A stretch of DNA of 51,651 bases, taken from NCBI GenBank assembly GCA_945870465.1, contig CAMBSS010000008.1, positions 1 through 51,651 of the forward strand, in the 5' to 3' direction. The notes beneath the pieces are model-generated. The model searched no databases. It saw only the letters and a list, made by a program, of their open reading frames with translations, and had not been told where the DNA came from. Made by a program: the position numbers and the translations under genes. Source of the stretch: Bordetella parapertussis (GTDB taxonomy: Bacteria > Pseudomonadota > Gammaproteobacteria > Burkholderiales > SG8-41). Below, piece after piece: positions 32,163 to 40,509 of this stretch (position 1 is the first letter of the stretch; the number at the start of each line of letters is the position of its first letter).

Positions 32163-33134
32163 ATGAATCATGCGATATGGCGGATAGCTGGATGTGTGCT
32201 CGGCGTGGTTGCGTTCGCCGCTGCGCCCGCGCTGCATGCTGCTGATGGCAAGTCCCGCGTTACGGTCAAGCAACCCGCGAAATCTGCTGCCAAGGCGTCG
32301 GCGCGTAAAAAACATGCCGCGGCCAGGCATCACGCCGCGGCCAAGCATCACGCCGAACCGGTCACGGTGGGCGCCACTCCCAATCTGAAATCGTCCGCCG
32401 CGCTCGTCATCGATCTCGAGGACGGCCGCACGATCTACGGCAAGAACGCGCAAAACAAGACGCCCATCGCGTCGATCACGAAATTGATGACGTCGATGGT
32501 GGTGCTGGACGCCAATTTGCCGCACGAAGAAACGATTTATATCGACGCCGCGGACTACGACGCCATCAAGCACACCACGTCGCGCCTGCATATGGGCACC
32601 GGCCTGCCGCGGCGCGACATGCTGCGTCTCGCGCTGATGTCGTCCGAGAACCGTGCAGCGGCGTCATTGAGCCGCGCGTACCCGGGGGGCAGCGCCGCGT
32701 TCGTGACGGCAATGAACCGCAAGGCCGTCGATCTTGGCATGTTCAACACGCATTTTGTCGATGCCACCGGGTTGTCGAGCGAAAACGTGTCGACGGCGGA
32801 AGACCTGGTAAAGTTGGTCAAGGGCGCCTACGAATACCCGCTGATCCGCGAATTCACCACGACCGGCGCGCACGAAGTCGAAACCGCCGCCGGGCGCAGC
32901 CTGCAGTTCCGCAATTCCAATGGCCTGGTCAGAAATTCGACCTGGGAAATCGGTCTGTCGAAGACCGGCTATATCAGCGAAGCAGGGCGCTGTCTCGTCA
33001 TGCAGGCGAAGATCGCCGCGCGGCCAGTCATCATCGTGTTGCTCGATTCGTGGGGCAAGCAAACGCGCATCGGCGACGCCAACCGCATCAAGAAGTGGCT
33101 CGAAAGCCACGCGGGCCGCAAGCCGGTAGGCTGA
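32163..33134 (+). CDS. pbpG: D-alanyl-D-alanine endopeptidase (PBP7-type)
   Basis: A 323-residue periplasmic serine peptidase of the S11 family that cuts peptidoglycan cross-links. A signal peptide (WRIAGCVLGVVAFAAAPALHA) is followed by a Lys/Ala/His-rich linker (residues about 30-65). The penicillin-binding motifs follow in order: SITK (within TPIASITKLMTS) with nucleophile Ser, SEN (ALMSSENRAA), and KTG (GLSKTGYISEAG). It lacks the C-terminal PBP5 domain, so it matches PBP7/PbpG. GGGAGG lies about eight bases before the ATG. Confidence 0.92.
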   Translation: MNHAIWRIAGCVLGVVAFAAAPALHAADGKSRVTVKQPAKSAAKASARKKHAAARHHAAAKHHAEPVTVGATPNLKSSAALVIDLEDGRTIYGKNAQNKTPIASITKLMTSMVVLDANLPHEETIYIDAADYDAIKHTTSRLHMGTGLPRRDMLRLALMSSENRAAASLSRAYPGGSAAFVTAMNRKAVDLGMFNTHFVDATGLSSENVSTAEDLVKLVKGAYEYPLIREFTTTGAHEVETAAGRSLQFRNSNGLVRNSTWEIGLSKTGYISEAGRCLVMQAKIAARPVIIVLLDSWGKQTRIGDANRIKKWLESHAGRKPVG

Positions 33135-33242
33135 CCAGCGTCAATTAATCAGGGCAGGGGCGCTGCAACAGCGTCGCTAGTTTGCCCGGCATCCGCCGTA
33201 CCTTCCACAACGCTGTCCCTGCGGATTTTTTCGAACGCTCTC

Positions 33243-34211
33243 ATGGTGCAAACCTCCGCGCGGATTTCCTTTCACGATCTGCTGCCGCCGCAGCAAAGCA
33301 TGCTCGAGGAAGTGTGGGCGGGGCTCGGCAAACCGCAAAAAGAGATTTCGCCGAAGTTTTTTTATGACGCGCGCGGCTGTGAGCTGTTCGAGGCGATCTG
33401 CGGTCTTCCCGAGTATTACCCGACGCGCACCGAACTGGCGATCATGAGGCGGCACGCGCGTGCCATGGCCGGCGCGCTGGGTGGCGATTGCGCGTTGATC
33501 GAAATCGGCTGTGGTAACGGCGAGAAAACGCGCGCGCTGCTCGACGAACTGCGGCCGCCCGTGTTTGCGGCGATCGACATTGCGCGCGAACAGCTCGAAG
33601 CTTCCTGCAACGCGCTGGCGCGGTCGTTTCCCGACATGCGTATCGTCGCATTGCGCGCCGATTTTGCGCGCGCGGTCGTGTTGCCCGACGCCGAGCTGGC
33701 GGCGGCGCGGCGCGTGCTTTATTTCCCGGGTTCGACCATAGGCAATTTCACGCCCGACGAGGCGCGCGAATTTCTCGCGCGCTGGGCGCCGCTGCTGGGC
33801 AGCGGCGGCGGCGCGCTGATCGGCGTCGATCTCAAAAAAAATCCGGCCGTCCTTGACGCCGCCTACAACGACGCACAGGGCGTGACCGCCGAATTCAACC
33901 TGAACGTGCTGCGGCATATCAATAGCGAACTTGACGCCGACTTCGATCTCGCCGCATTCCGTCATCGCGCGCGCTACGACGCAGGGCAAGGGCGCATCGA
34001 AATGCACCTCGAGAGCCTCAAGCCACAGCGCGTGACCATCGCGGGCCGCACGCTCGACTTCCGTGCCGGCGAAACCATCCATACCGAGAACTCGTGCAAG
34101 TATTCTCTCGCCGAGGTGCGGGAACTGGGCCGCGCCGCCGGTTATGTAGCGGAGGAGTGCTGGACCGACGACCAGCAGTTGTTCTCGGTACATTACTTCA
34201 CGCTGCCGTGA
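33243..34211 (+). CDS. egtD: L-histidine N-alpha-methyltransferase
   Basis: A 322-residue SAM-dependent enzyme that trimethylates histidine to hercynine, the first step of ergothioneine synthesis. Blocks: KEISPKFFYDARGCELFEAI, LPEYYPTRTE, the SAM site LIEIGCGNGEKTRALL, FPGSTIGNF, GVDLKKNPAVLDAAYND, TAEFNLNVL, and the histidine-binding IHTENSCKYS. This is full length for the family. The usual partner egtB (sulfoxide synthase) is not adjacent: pbpG lies 108 bp upstream and a Bug gene downstream. It may lie elsewhere, or the strain may stop at hercynine. Confidence 0.93.
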   Translation: MVQTSARISFHDLLPPQQSMLEEVWAGLGKPQKEISPKFFYDARGCELFEAICGLPEYYPTRTELAIMRRHARAMAGALGGDCALIEIGCGNGEKTRALLDELRPPVFAAIDIAREQLEASCNALARSFPDMRIVALRADFARAVVLPDAELAAARRVLYFPGSTIGNFTPDEAREFLARWAPLLGSGGGALIGVDLKKNPAVLDAAYNDAQGVTAEFNLNVLRHINSELDADFDLAAFRHRARYDAGQGRIEMHLESLKPQRVTIAGRTLDFRAGETIHTENSCKYSLAEVRELGRAAGYVAEECWTDDQQLFSVHYFTLP

Positions 34212-34224
34212 TGCAGGGTGGCGC

Positions 34225-34230
34225 TATAAT
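34225..34230 (+). promoter_or_regulatory. Candidate -10 box of the Bug/amidase cluster
   Basis: A perfect TATAAT lies 14 bases after the egtD stop and 39 bases before the first Bug ATG. No good -35 box is seen at 16-18 bases. Confidence 0.35.
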
Positions 34231-34269
34231 CATGTGCAGAGAAACAGCTGCGCCACGCGCGTCAAACGC

Positions 34270-35241
34270 ATGAATCCTGTATTGAAAGTTATCGTTGCCG
34301 GATGTTTGGGCGGGGCGTTTGCCGCCGCCATGGCGCAGGGTTATCCAAACAAGCCGGTGCGCTGGGTGGTGCCTTTCCCGCCCGGCGGCAGCGCCGACAT
34401 CATGGGCCGCATGATAGGCCAGGACCTGGCGAAAACGCTCGGCCAGCAGGTGGTGATCGAAAACCGCGCCGGCGCTTCCGCGATAGTCGGCTCGGAGTAT
34501 GTCGCGAAGTCGCCAGCGGACGGCTATACGCTGCTACAGGCCAACGTCAGCCAGATGACGATCCATCCCAGCCTGTACCCGAAACTGCCCTACGATCCAC
34601 TGAAGGATTTTGCGCCAGTGACCGTGCTCGGTGTCGTGACCAGCGTGGTGGTGACCACTCCCGCGCTGCCGGTGAAATCCATTCAGGATCTCGTTGCGCT
34701 CGCCAGGAAGCGTCCCGGCCTGCTCAATTTCACTTCGAGCGGCGCCGGCGCATCGACTCATCTCACCGGCGAGCTGCTCAAGCAGCGTGCCGGCATAGCA
34801 ATGACGCACATCAGCTACAAGGGCAGCGGCCCGGCGTTGACGGATGTCATGGCCGGGTTTGTCGAGGTCATGTTCGAAAACCTGCCGTCTGCGCTGCCGT
34901 TCATCAATGCCGGGAAGCTCAAGGTGCTGGCGGTCACCGGCAAGGACCGTTCGCCGGTCTTGAAAACCGTGCCGACGCTGGCGGAATCCGGGTTTCCCGG
35001 ATTCGACATGGTGTCGTGGCAGGCGCTGGTCGCGCCCGCCAATACGCCCAAGCCGGTCATCGATAAACTCAATGCCGAGGTGGTGCGCGTGTTGAGAACG
35101 CCGGAGATGAAGGAAAAAATGATCGGACTGGGCACCGAGGTGGTGGCCAACACGCCCGAGCAGTTCGCGCAGTACTTGCGCGAGGAAATGGCCAAGTGGT
35201 CGAAAATAGTGAAGGACGCGGGCATCAAGCTCGAGATTTGA
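34270..35241 (+). CDS. Bug-family (TctC-like) periplasmic receptor 1
   Basis: A 323-residue periplasmic solute receptor of the Bordetella uptake gene family, used by tripartite tricarboxylate transporters. The signal peptide is LKVIVAGCLGGAFAAAMAQG. The mature start YPNKPVRWVVPFPPGGSADI is the family hallmark; the Gly-rich loop binds carboxylate groups through water. Other blocks are SPADGYTLLQAN, KLPYDPLKDFAPVT, SYKGSGPALTDVMAG and PTLAESGFPGFD. No TctA or TctB membrane gene is adjacent, as is common for the many orphan Bug genes of Burkholderiales. Close packing with the NTF2-like, amidase and AtzG-like genes suggests the ligand is an amide-containing acid. Confidence 0.93.
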   Translation: MNPVLKVIVAGCLGGAFAAAMAQGYPNKPVRWVVPFPPGGSADIMGRMIGQDLAKTLGQQVVIENRAGASAIVGSEYVAKSPADGYTLLQANVSQMTIHPSLYPKLPYDPLKDFAPVTVLGVVTSVVVTTPALPVKSIQDLVALARKRPGLLNFTSSGAGASTHLTGELLKQRAGIAMTHISYKGSGPALTDVMAGFVEVMFENLPSALPFINAGKLKVLAVTGKDRSPVLKTVPTLAESGFPGFDMVSWQALVAPANTPKPVIDKLNAEVVRVLRTPEMKEKMIGLGTEVVANTPEQFAQYLREEMAKWSKIVKDAGIKLEI

Positions 35242-35268
35242 TTTTTCAGCAACGGACCAACAACTCAA

Positions 35269-35691
35269 ATGAGCATGAAAAAATTTGCGGTGGCCCCGGC
35301 GGATTACGTCGAGATACTCAATCTTTACTCCGCGTATAACCTGGCGAGCGACGCGGGCGACGCCGAGTGGTATGCGAGCTGCTTTACCGAGAAAGGCGAG
35401 CAGCATGGCACCTACGACGTGATAGGCCACGCCGCGCTGGTCGAGTACAAGAAGAAGGACTACGCCACGCGCACCCACCTTTACCGTCGCCACTGGAACG
35501 GCAGCGTGCACCTTGAGAAAATCGACGACGACACCATACGCGGGCGCTGCTACCTGTTCGGTTATAACGGCGAACCCGGCACGCTGCCGCATACGACCCA
35601 TGCCGGCGTTTATACCGACACCATCAAGCGCGAAAACGGCGCGTGGAAATTTGCCTACCGCAAACTGGTGTTCGACGGGGTCAAGAAGTGA
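35269..35691 (+). CDS. NTF2/SnoaL-like fold protein
   Basis: A 140-residue cone-shaped alpha+beta barrel protein of the nuclear transport factor 2 superfamily (SnoaL_4-like). The helix pair ADYVEILNLYSAYNLASDAG and DAEWYASCFTEKGE, followed by strands THLYRRHWNGSVH, GRCYLFGYN and KFAYRKLVFDGV, fit the fold. Members can be isomerases, dehydratases, hydrolases or binding proteins. It starts 27 bp after Bug 1, and its stop overlaps the amidase GTG start by four bases, so it is part of the same operon. A hydrolase, AtzH, has a related fold in the cyanuric-acid pathway, where it works with an AtzE/AtzG amidase; the family here is not the same, so this is analogy only. Confidence 0.8.
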   Translation: MSMKKFAVAPADYVEILNLYSAYNLASDAGDAEWYASCFTEKGEQHGTYDVIGHAALVEYKKKDYATRTHLYRRHWNGSVHLEKIDDDTIRGRCYLFGYNGEPGTLPHTTHAGVYTDTIKRENGAWKFAYRKLVFDGVKK

Positions 35692-37133
35692 GCGTGCCGG
35701 CGCCGCAACGCAAGCCTGCGGCCGTCGCGCAGCGCGCCCCCGAGTATGCAACCGTAGCGCAGTTGCTGGATTTGTACCGCAAGCGCGCCGCATCGCCGGT
35801 CGAGGTCGTGCAGGATTTGTTCGCGCGTGTGGAAAAGCACGAATCCAGCCTGCATTGTTTCGTCACGCAGACGCCGGAAGTGGCGCTCGCGCGCGCGCGT
35901 GAAGCGGAAAAACAAATCATGGGCGGTGGCGCCTTCGGCGCGCTGGCGGGTATCCCGTACGGTTTGAAGGATGTCATCAGCACCGCGGCAATACTGACGA
36001 CCGGCCAGTCGAAAATCCTGCAGCACAACGTTCCTGCGCATGACGCCGCGGTCGAAGCGAAGATGAAGCAGGCGGGCGGCTTGCTGCTCGGCAAATTGAC
36101 GACTTACGAATTCGCCCACGGCGGACCGTCTTGGGACCTGCCGTGGCCGCCGGCGATGAACCCCTGGAAAACGGGCTATCTGCCGGGCAGCACCAGCAGC
36201 GGTCCCGGCGCCGCGGTCGCGGCTGGCTTGCTGCCTGTTGCGATCGGCAGCGACACTGGCGGCTCCATCCGCATGCCGGCGGCCAACTGCGGCATCGTCG
36301 GTCTCAAACCGACTTACGGACTGGTGAGCCGGCGCGGCGTGCTGCCCAATACATTTACATTCGATACCTGCGGGCCAATGACGCGCACGGTGGAAGACGC
36401 GGCCATCGTGCTCGGCGCCATCGCCGGTTACGACGACGCCGATATCAGCAGTGTCGAGCGCGCGCCGGCCGATTACCTGCGTGACTTGGCGCTTGGCGTG
36501 CGCGGCGTGCGCATCGGCTGGGTGAGACATTGGTACGACGGTGATGAGAGATGTCATCCCGACGTCCCGCCGGTAGTCGAGCAGGCATTGAAAGTCCTCG
36601 CGGATGCTGGCGCGATAGTCGAAGAAATCAAACTTTCGGACCTGCTCGTCTACCAGGACTGCAAAACCACTATTTCAATTACCGAGATGTTCAGCGCCTA
36701 CGAGCACGAGTTCCGCACCCGTCCGCAGGATTTCGGCCTGATGTTCCGCAACAAGGTGCTGTCCGGTTCGCTGATACGCGCCGAAGATTATTTTCAGGCG
36801 CTGCGCCAGCGGCTATGGCTGGCGCGCGAGCTCGCGCGTGCATTCAGGGAATACGACGTGCTGGCTACCGCGGGCTGGATGACGCCGGCGGACCCGGCGC
36901 GCCCGACCGAGCTCGACAAATTTCTGCGTCCGCCCAACATCACCACGCCGTTCAATATCGGCGGCGGGCCGGCGATGAATGTACCGTGCGGCTTCAGCGG
37001 CGAAGGTTTGCCGCTGAGCCTGCAGCTCGCTGCCGCGCATTTCGCCGAGCCCCTGCTGTTCCGCGTGGGGCACGCCTACCAGCAGATGACTGACTGGCAC
37101 ACCCGCCATCCAACCGCAGGGATGATCCAATGA
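35688..37133 (+). CDS. Amidase-signature hydrolase (GatA/AtzE-like)
   Basis: A 481-residue amidase-signature enzyme. The Ser-cisSer-Lys triad is visible: Lys in GIPYGLKDVIST, cis-Ser in PGSTSSGPGAAVAAGLLPVA and nucleophile Ser in IGSDTGGSIRMPAANCGIVG. The rest of the signature (GLKPTYGLVSRRGV, FDTCGPMTRTVEDAA) is normal. The cis-Ser loop reads STSSGP instead of the common SSGG, which also occurs in AtzE-type enzymes. The start is GTG, overlapping the NTF2-like stop, and the stop overlaps the next gene. The small AtzG-like partner directly downstream argues for an AtzE-type amidase acting on a small amide or carboxyurea rather than tRNA GatA. Substrate unknown. Confidence 0.9.
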   Translation: MSVPAPQRKPAAVAQRAPEYATVAQLLDLYRKRAASPVEVVQDLFARVEKHESSLHCFVTQTPEVALARAREAEKQIMGGGAFGALAGIPYGLKDVISTAAILTTGQSKILQHNVPAHDAAVEAKMKQAGGLLLGKLTTYEFAHGGPSWDLPWPPAMNPWKTGYLPGSTSSGPGAAVAAGLLPVAIGSDTGGSIRMPAANCGIVGLKPTYGLVSRRGVLPNTFTFDTCGPMTRTVEDAAIVLGAIAGYDDADISSVERAPADYLRDLALGVRGVRIGWVRHWYDGDERCHPDVPPVVEQALKVLADAGAIVEEIKLSDLLVYQDCKTTISITEMFSAYEHEFRTRPQDFGLMFRNKVLSGSLIRAEDYFQALRQRLWLARELARAFREYDVLATAGWMTPADPARPTELDKFLRPPNITTPFNIGGGPAMNVPCGFSGEGLPLSLQLAAAHFAEPLLFRVGHAYQQMTDWHTRHPTAGMIQ

Positions 37134-37390
37134 CGCGCTCTTTCGTGCAGCCCGAGCCCGGCGTGCAGACGCTCAAAGACCTGCCGCCTGCCACGCCGGC
37201 GGAAATCCGGCGCATGGCCGAACGGGCAGGGTTGCATCTGCCGGATTCCATCATGTCTGAACTTTGCGCGTCCTATCCTGCTTTCGAGGCCATGGTGCGT
37301 CGCCTGCCGCGCGGGCGTGCAAGGTTCGACGAACCCGCACATCATTGCGCTGAAATCGGACGTATTGCCGCATTGGATAAAGCGCCTTAA
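37130..37390 (+). CDS. AtzG-like small partner subunit of the amidase
   Basis: An 86-residue protein with a GatC/AtzG-like layout: a short N-terminal extension, a helix-forming middle (TPAEIRRMAERAGLHLPDSI, SYPAFEAMVRRL) and the tail PRGRARFDEPAH. The tail resembles the segment by which GatC and AtzG wrap their amidase, and many amidase-linked small proteins share the final DEPAH/EPAHVF pattern. Its start overlaps the amidase stop by four bases. A noncatalytic stabilising subunit is inferred. A 13-bp inverted repeat lies just after the stop. Confidence 0.65.
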   Translation: MTRSFVQPEPGVQTLKDLPPATPAEIRRMAERAGLHLPDSIMSELCASYPAFEAMVRRLPRGRARFDEPAHHCAEIGRIAALDKAP

Positions 37391-37394
37391 ACAT

Positions 37395-37423
37395 CACGGC
37401 GGCACCGTGACGGTGCCGCCGTG
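37395..37423 (+). repeat. Perfect 13-bp inverted repeat
   Basis: CACGGCGGCACCG, loop TGA, then its exact complement. A very stable hairpin five bases after the AtzG-like stop, without a T-tract. It may stabilise or attenuate the mRNA between the amidase genes and the cupin. Confidence 0.85.
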
Positions 37424-37510
37424 CACGTTAGCGGGCGGTTTACATGCGCGGTAACGCGTGCTAAAAAACAGAAGAAGAACAAGCGGAAAACGAAACGGGA
37501 GAAGCGCGCA

Positions 37511-37924
37511 ATGGATTACTACGATTGGGTGGCCAGCCAGCTGGGCAAGGCGCCGACGGTGACCGACTGGAAAGAGATACCGAACGAGGAGGTCTCCGAC
37601 CCCAATCTCACCACGCACGCGGGCACCATGCGGCAGACCTGGGTCGGCGACAAAGTGGTGCTGACGCGGGTGGTGGTGCGCCCCAATTCGCGGGGCAAAC
37701 CGCATTTCCACCCTGCCGAGCAGGTGTCGATGATATTGCGCGGCGGTGTCCGCGTATTTATGGGGGGCACCGAGCGGGTCGCCATGGCCGGCGCCATCGT
37801 GCACATTCCGGGCAACGCGGTGCACATGTTCGAAATCCTCGGCGAAGAGACCGAAATACTCGACGTCTACACGGTCAATGCCGATGTGGATGAGCTGCGC
37901 AAACGCTATCCGCCGGCGGCCTGA
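37511..37924 (+). CDS. Cupin-domain protein
   Basis: A 137-residue single-domain cupin. Metal-site residues lie in RVVVRPNSRGKPHFHPAEQV (His-x-His and Glu/Gln positions) and IVHIPGNAVHMFEILGEETE (second His). The ATG has GGGAGAAG upstream; the in-frame extension before it is a run of Lys and Arg codons without homology. Cupins may be dioxygenases, isomerases or metal-binding regulators. Placement between the amidase genes and Bug 2, on the same strand, suggests a step in the same catabolic route. Confidence 0.85.
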   Translation: MDYYDWVASQLGKAPTVTDWKEIPNEEVSDPNLTTHAGTMRQTWVGDKVVLTRVVVRPNSRGKPHFHPAEQVSMILRGGVRVFMGGTERVAMAGAIVHIPGNAVHMFEILGEETEILDVYTVNADVDELRKRYPPAA

Positions 37925-38001
37925 AGAATTCGTTGCAGAATTTTATGCGGCTGGTACGCCGTTTGCATTAAACGTTGCATAGTCCCTGGGAGTCATCCGT
38001 G

Positions 38002-38973
38002 ATGAAACGATTGTTGACCGTAGTGCTGGTTCTTTTCCCGCTGTGGCCTGCCCTGCAAGCCCGGGCTGCCGACACTTTCCCGCAGCGGCCGCTGCGCCTT
38101 GTCATCTCGGTGCCGCCGGGCGGCGCTGCCGACTTCACCGGGCGCGTGGTCGCCGCGAAGCTGGCCGAAGTACTCGGCCAGAACGTCGTCGTCGAAGGCC
38201 GGCCGGGTGCCGGCGGCATCATCGCCTCGGTCTATGTGACGGGCACCACTCCCGACGGCTATACCCTGATGCTGACCTCCAGCACCACGCATGGCGCAGC
38301 ACCCGTGCTCTACAAGAAGCTGCCATACGATGCGATGAAAGGGTTCACGCATATCGGAGGCGTATCGCTGATTCCGGCCATGATGGCCATCAATGCTGAA
38401 GTGCCGGCAAAGACCGTCAAGGACTTCATTGCGCTGACGAAGGCGAACCCCGGCAAGTATATGTTCAGTTCGTCCGGCAACGGCAGCGCGCCGCAGCTCT
38501 TCGGCGAGGGGTTCAAAATCAAGACCGGCGCCATGATGACGCATGTGCCGTATAAAGGCAGCGGCCCGGCCGTGATCGATCTCGCCGCGGGACAGGTCCA
38601 CATGATGATGGACGGCCTGCCGTCGTTGATCGGCCAGATCAAGGCGGGACGCCTGCGCGCCCTTGCGGCAATGAGCGAGAAGCGCTTTGCGATTTTCCCG
38701 GATGTGCCGACGATGGCCGAAGCCGGCTATCCCGGTCTGGAGGACGGCGTCTGGTACGGGCTGTCGGGACCGGCGGGGATTCCGCGGCCCATCGTCGAGC
38801 AGTTGCACAAGGTGATGCAGCGCGTGCTGGCGAGCCCCGACGTGGTCGAGCGCTTTGCTACCGTCGGCTCGTATCCGATGGCGATCGGCCCCAAGGAGTA
38901 CGAAGCCTTCATTCTCAAAGAGAACAAGAAGTGGGGCGAGATCGTGCGCATCTCCGGCGCTTCGGCGGACTGA
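38002..38973 (+). CDS. Bug-family (TctC-like) periplasmic receptor 2
   Basis: A 323-residue Bug receptor with signal peptide (RLLTVVLVLFPLWPALQARA). Hallmarks are FPQRPLRLVISVPPGGAADF near the mature start, TPDGYTLMLTSS, KKLPYDAMKGFTHIG, PYKGSGPAVIDLAAG and PTMAEAGYPGLED. GGGAG lies nine bases before the ATG (a GTG one codon earlier is possible). It is the last gene of the cluster that begins with Bug 1. The binding loop differs from Bug 1 (AADFTGR against SADIMGR), so it may bind another acid. No TctA/TctB genes adjoin it. Confidence 0.93.
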   Translation: MKRLLTVVLVLFPLWPALQARAADTFPQRPLRLVISVPPGGAADFTGRVVAAKLAEVLGQNVVVEGRPGAGGIIASVYVTGTTPDGYTLMLTSSTTHGAAPVLYKKLPYDAMKGFTHIGGVSLIPAMMAINAEVPAKTVKDFIALTKANPGKYMFSSSGNGSAPQLFGEGFKIKTGAMMTHVPYKGSGPAVIDLAAGQVHMMMDGLPSLIGQIKAGRLRALAAMSEKRFAIFPDVPTMAEAGYPGLEDGVWYGLSGPAGIPRPIVEQLHKVMQRVLASPDVVERFATVGSYPMAIGPKEYEAFILKENKKWGEIVRISGASAD

Positions 38974-39090
38974 CCCGCCGCGCGCCGGCTGACCGAGGGG
39001 AGTTCCGCAAACACCGTCGCGGCGAAAAGATTTAAAATGACACGCTGGCCGTGATGTCGCAGCGTACGGCATTCAACCGGCGCGCTGTCC

Positions 39091-40245
39091 ATGGCGATTT
39101 ACCTGATTGTTCTGCTCTGCGTGCTCAACCACGCCGCGTTCACCGGCAGCCGCGTGGTGATCTCTCTGTATGCCATCGATCTCGGCGCGAACCCGTTCGC
39201 CATCGGCGCGCTGGTTTCATGCTATGCGCTGTGTCCGCTGTTGTTTGCGATTTACGCCGGCAGGTTCATCGACCGCATCGGTCCGCGCCTGCCGATGCTG
39301 GCGGGCACGGCGGGCCTCATGCTGGGCCTGCTGTTGCCGGTGGTGTCGCCCGGCTTGCCGCTGCTGTATGTCACCGCCTTGCTGCTCGGTTCGTCGTTCA
39401 TGTTTTTTTTCGTCGCCGTGCAGGGCGTCACCGGTGCGGTGGGCGCGCCGGAAGACCGCGCGCGCAATTACAGTTTTCTCAGCATCGGGTTTTCGATGGC
39501 GAGTTTGCTGGGGCCGCTGGTCGCGGGATTTTCGATCGACCACCTCGGTTTTCGCAATGCGCTGCTCGTGCTGTCGGGCGCGCTCGTGTTGTCGCTGCTG
39601 GCGCAATGGTGGTGCGCGCGCTGGCTTCCGCGCCCGCCGCGCAACCCGGGCAAGCAAAGCGGGCAGAGCTTCATGGATCTCCTGCGCATCGCGCCGCTGC
39701 GGCGCATGTTCATCGCCAGCGGGTTTTTGTCCGGCGCGTGGGACCTTTATACTTTTTACCTGCCGGTCTACGGCCACGGCGTCGGGCTGTCGGCCTCGGC
39801 GATCGGCATGATACTGGCGACGTTTTCCGCGGCGACCCTGGTGATTCGCCTCGCCCTGCCCATGATGGCAAGGCAGAACGACGAAATCCGCATTTTGACG
39901 TGGGCGCTGTTCGTGGCGAGCATCGCCTACCTGTTGTTTCCTTTTTTCACCAATGCGTGGGCGCTGGCGGCGATTTCCTTCCTGCTCGGATTGGGGCTCG
40001 GCATCGGCCAGCCGCTGTCGATGAACCTCATCTACAACCTGGCACCGGCCGGGCGCACCAGCGAGGCAGCCGGCATCCGCGTCACCGTGAACAACATGGC
40101 GCACGTCACCATCCCGCTGCTGTTCGGCGGCATCGGCTCGGCGCTCGGGTTTGCCGCTGTTTTCATCTCGAATGCGGTGGTGCTGTTCGCCGGGGCAGTC
40201 GTCAACAACCGCTCGGCGCCACGCAAACCGGGGGACAAACATTGA
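39091..40245 (+). CDS. MFS transporter
   Basis: A 384-residue inner-membrane major facilitator with about twelve hydrophobic segments (YLIVLLCVLNHAAFTGSRVV, PFAIGALVSCYALCPLLFAI and so on). Motif A-like AGRFIDRIGPRLPMLAG follows helix 2, and LGLGLGIGQPLSMNLIYNLA lies in the C-terminal half. It is a short drug/metabolite-type MFS with no extra domain; the substrate cannot be predicted. It starts 117 bp after Bug 2 and 71 bp upstream of the THX gene. Confidence 0.85.
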   Translation: MAIYLIVLLCVLNHAAFTGSRVVISLYAIDLGANPFAIGALVSCYALCPLLFAIYAGRFIDRIGPRLPMLAGTAGLMLGLLLPVVSPGLPLLYVTALLLGSSFMFFFVAVQGVTGAVGAPEDRARNYSFLSIGFSMASLLGPLVAGFSIDHLGFRNALLVLSGALVLSLLAQWWCARWLPRPPRNPGKQSGQSFMDLLRIAPLRRMFIASGFLSGAWDLYTFYLPVYGHGVGLSASAIGMILATFSAATLVIRLALPMMARQNDEIRILTWALFVASIAYLLFPFFTNAWALAAISFLLGLGLGIGQPLSMNLIYNLAPAGRTSEAAGIRVTVNNMAHVTIPLLFGGIGSALGFAAVFISNAVVLFAGAVVNNRSAPRKPGDKH

Positions 40246-40316
40246 CCTCAGCGCGCAATGTGTCTATTGTGGCGCGCTGGATTTCCCGACATTTCACCCT
40301 TTAGGAAGCGCACATC

Positions 40317-40436
40317 ATGGGCAGAGGCGACAAACGGACACTCAAAGGCAAGACATTCAAGGGTTCATACGGCAAGACGCGCAAGCACCGCGCCGCCAAG
40401 AAAACAGTCGCCAAGCCGGCCGGCAAGAAAAGCTGA
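40317..40436 (+). CDS. Small 30S ribosomal protein THX
   Basis: A 39-residue, very basic protein: MGRGDKRTLKGKTFKGSYGK, then TRKHRAAKKTVAKPAGKKS. The start GxGDxRTxKGKxxxGSYGxxR is the signature of the bTHX family, first known from Thermus, which binds the head of the 30S subunit. AGGAAG lies eight bases before the ATG. It is followed by a strong shared terminator. The gene is easily missed because of its length. Confidence 0.9.
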   Translation: MGRGDKRTLKGKTFKGSYGKTRKHRAAKKTVAKPAGKKS

Positions 40437-40480
40437 TTCAGCCAGTGCGCATTCGGCTGCCTTGAGTCGCGGCTGCCGCA

Positions 40481-40509
40481 AAAAAACCGCCCCACAGGGG
40501 CGGTTTTTT
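40481..40509. terminator. Bidirectional rho-independent terminator
   Basis: AAAAAACCGCCCC, loop ACA, GGGGCGGTTTTTT: a 7-bp GC stem flanked by an A run and a T run, so it can stop transcription from both sides. It serves THX on the plus strand and the alpha/beta hydrolase, whose stop codon it touches, on the minus strand. Confidence 0.9.
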
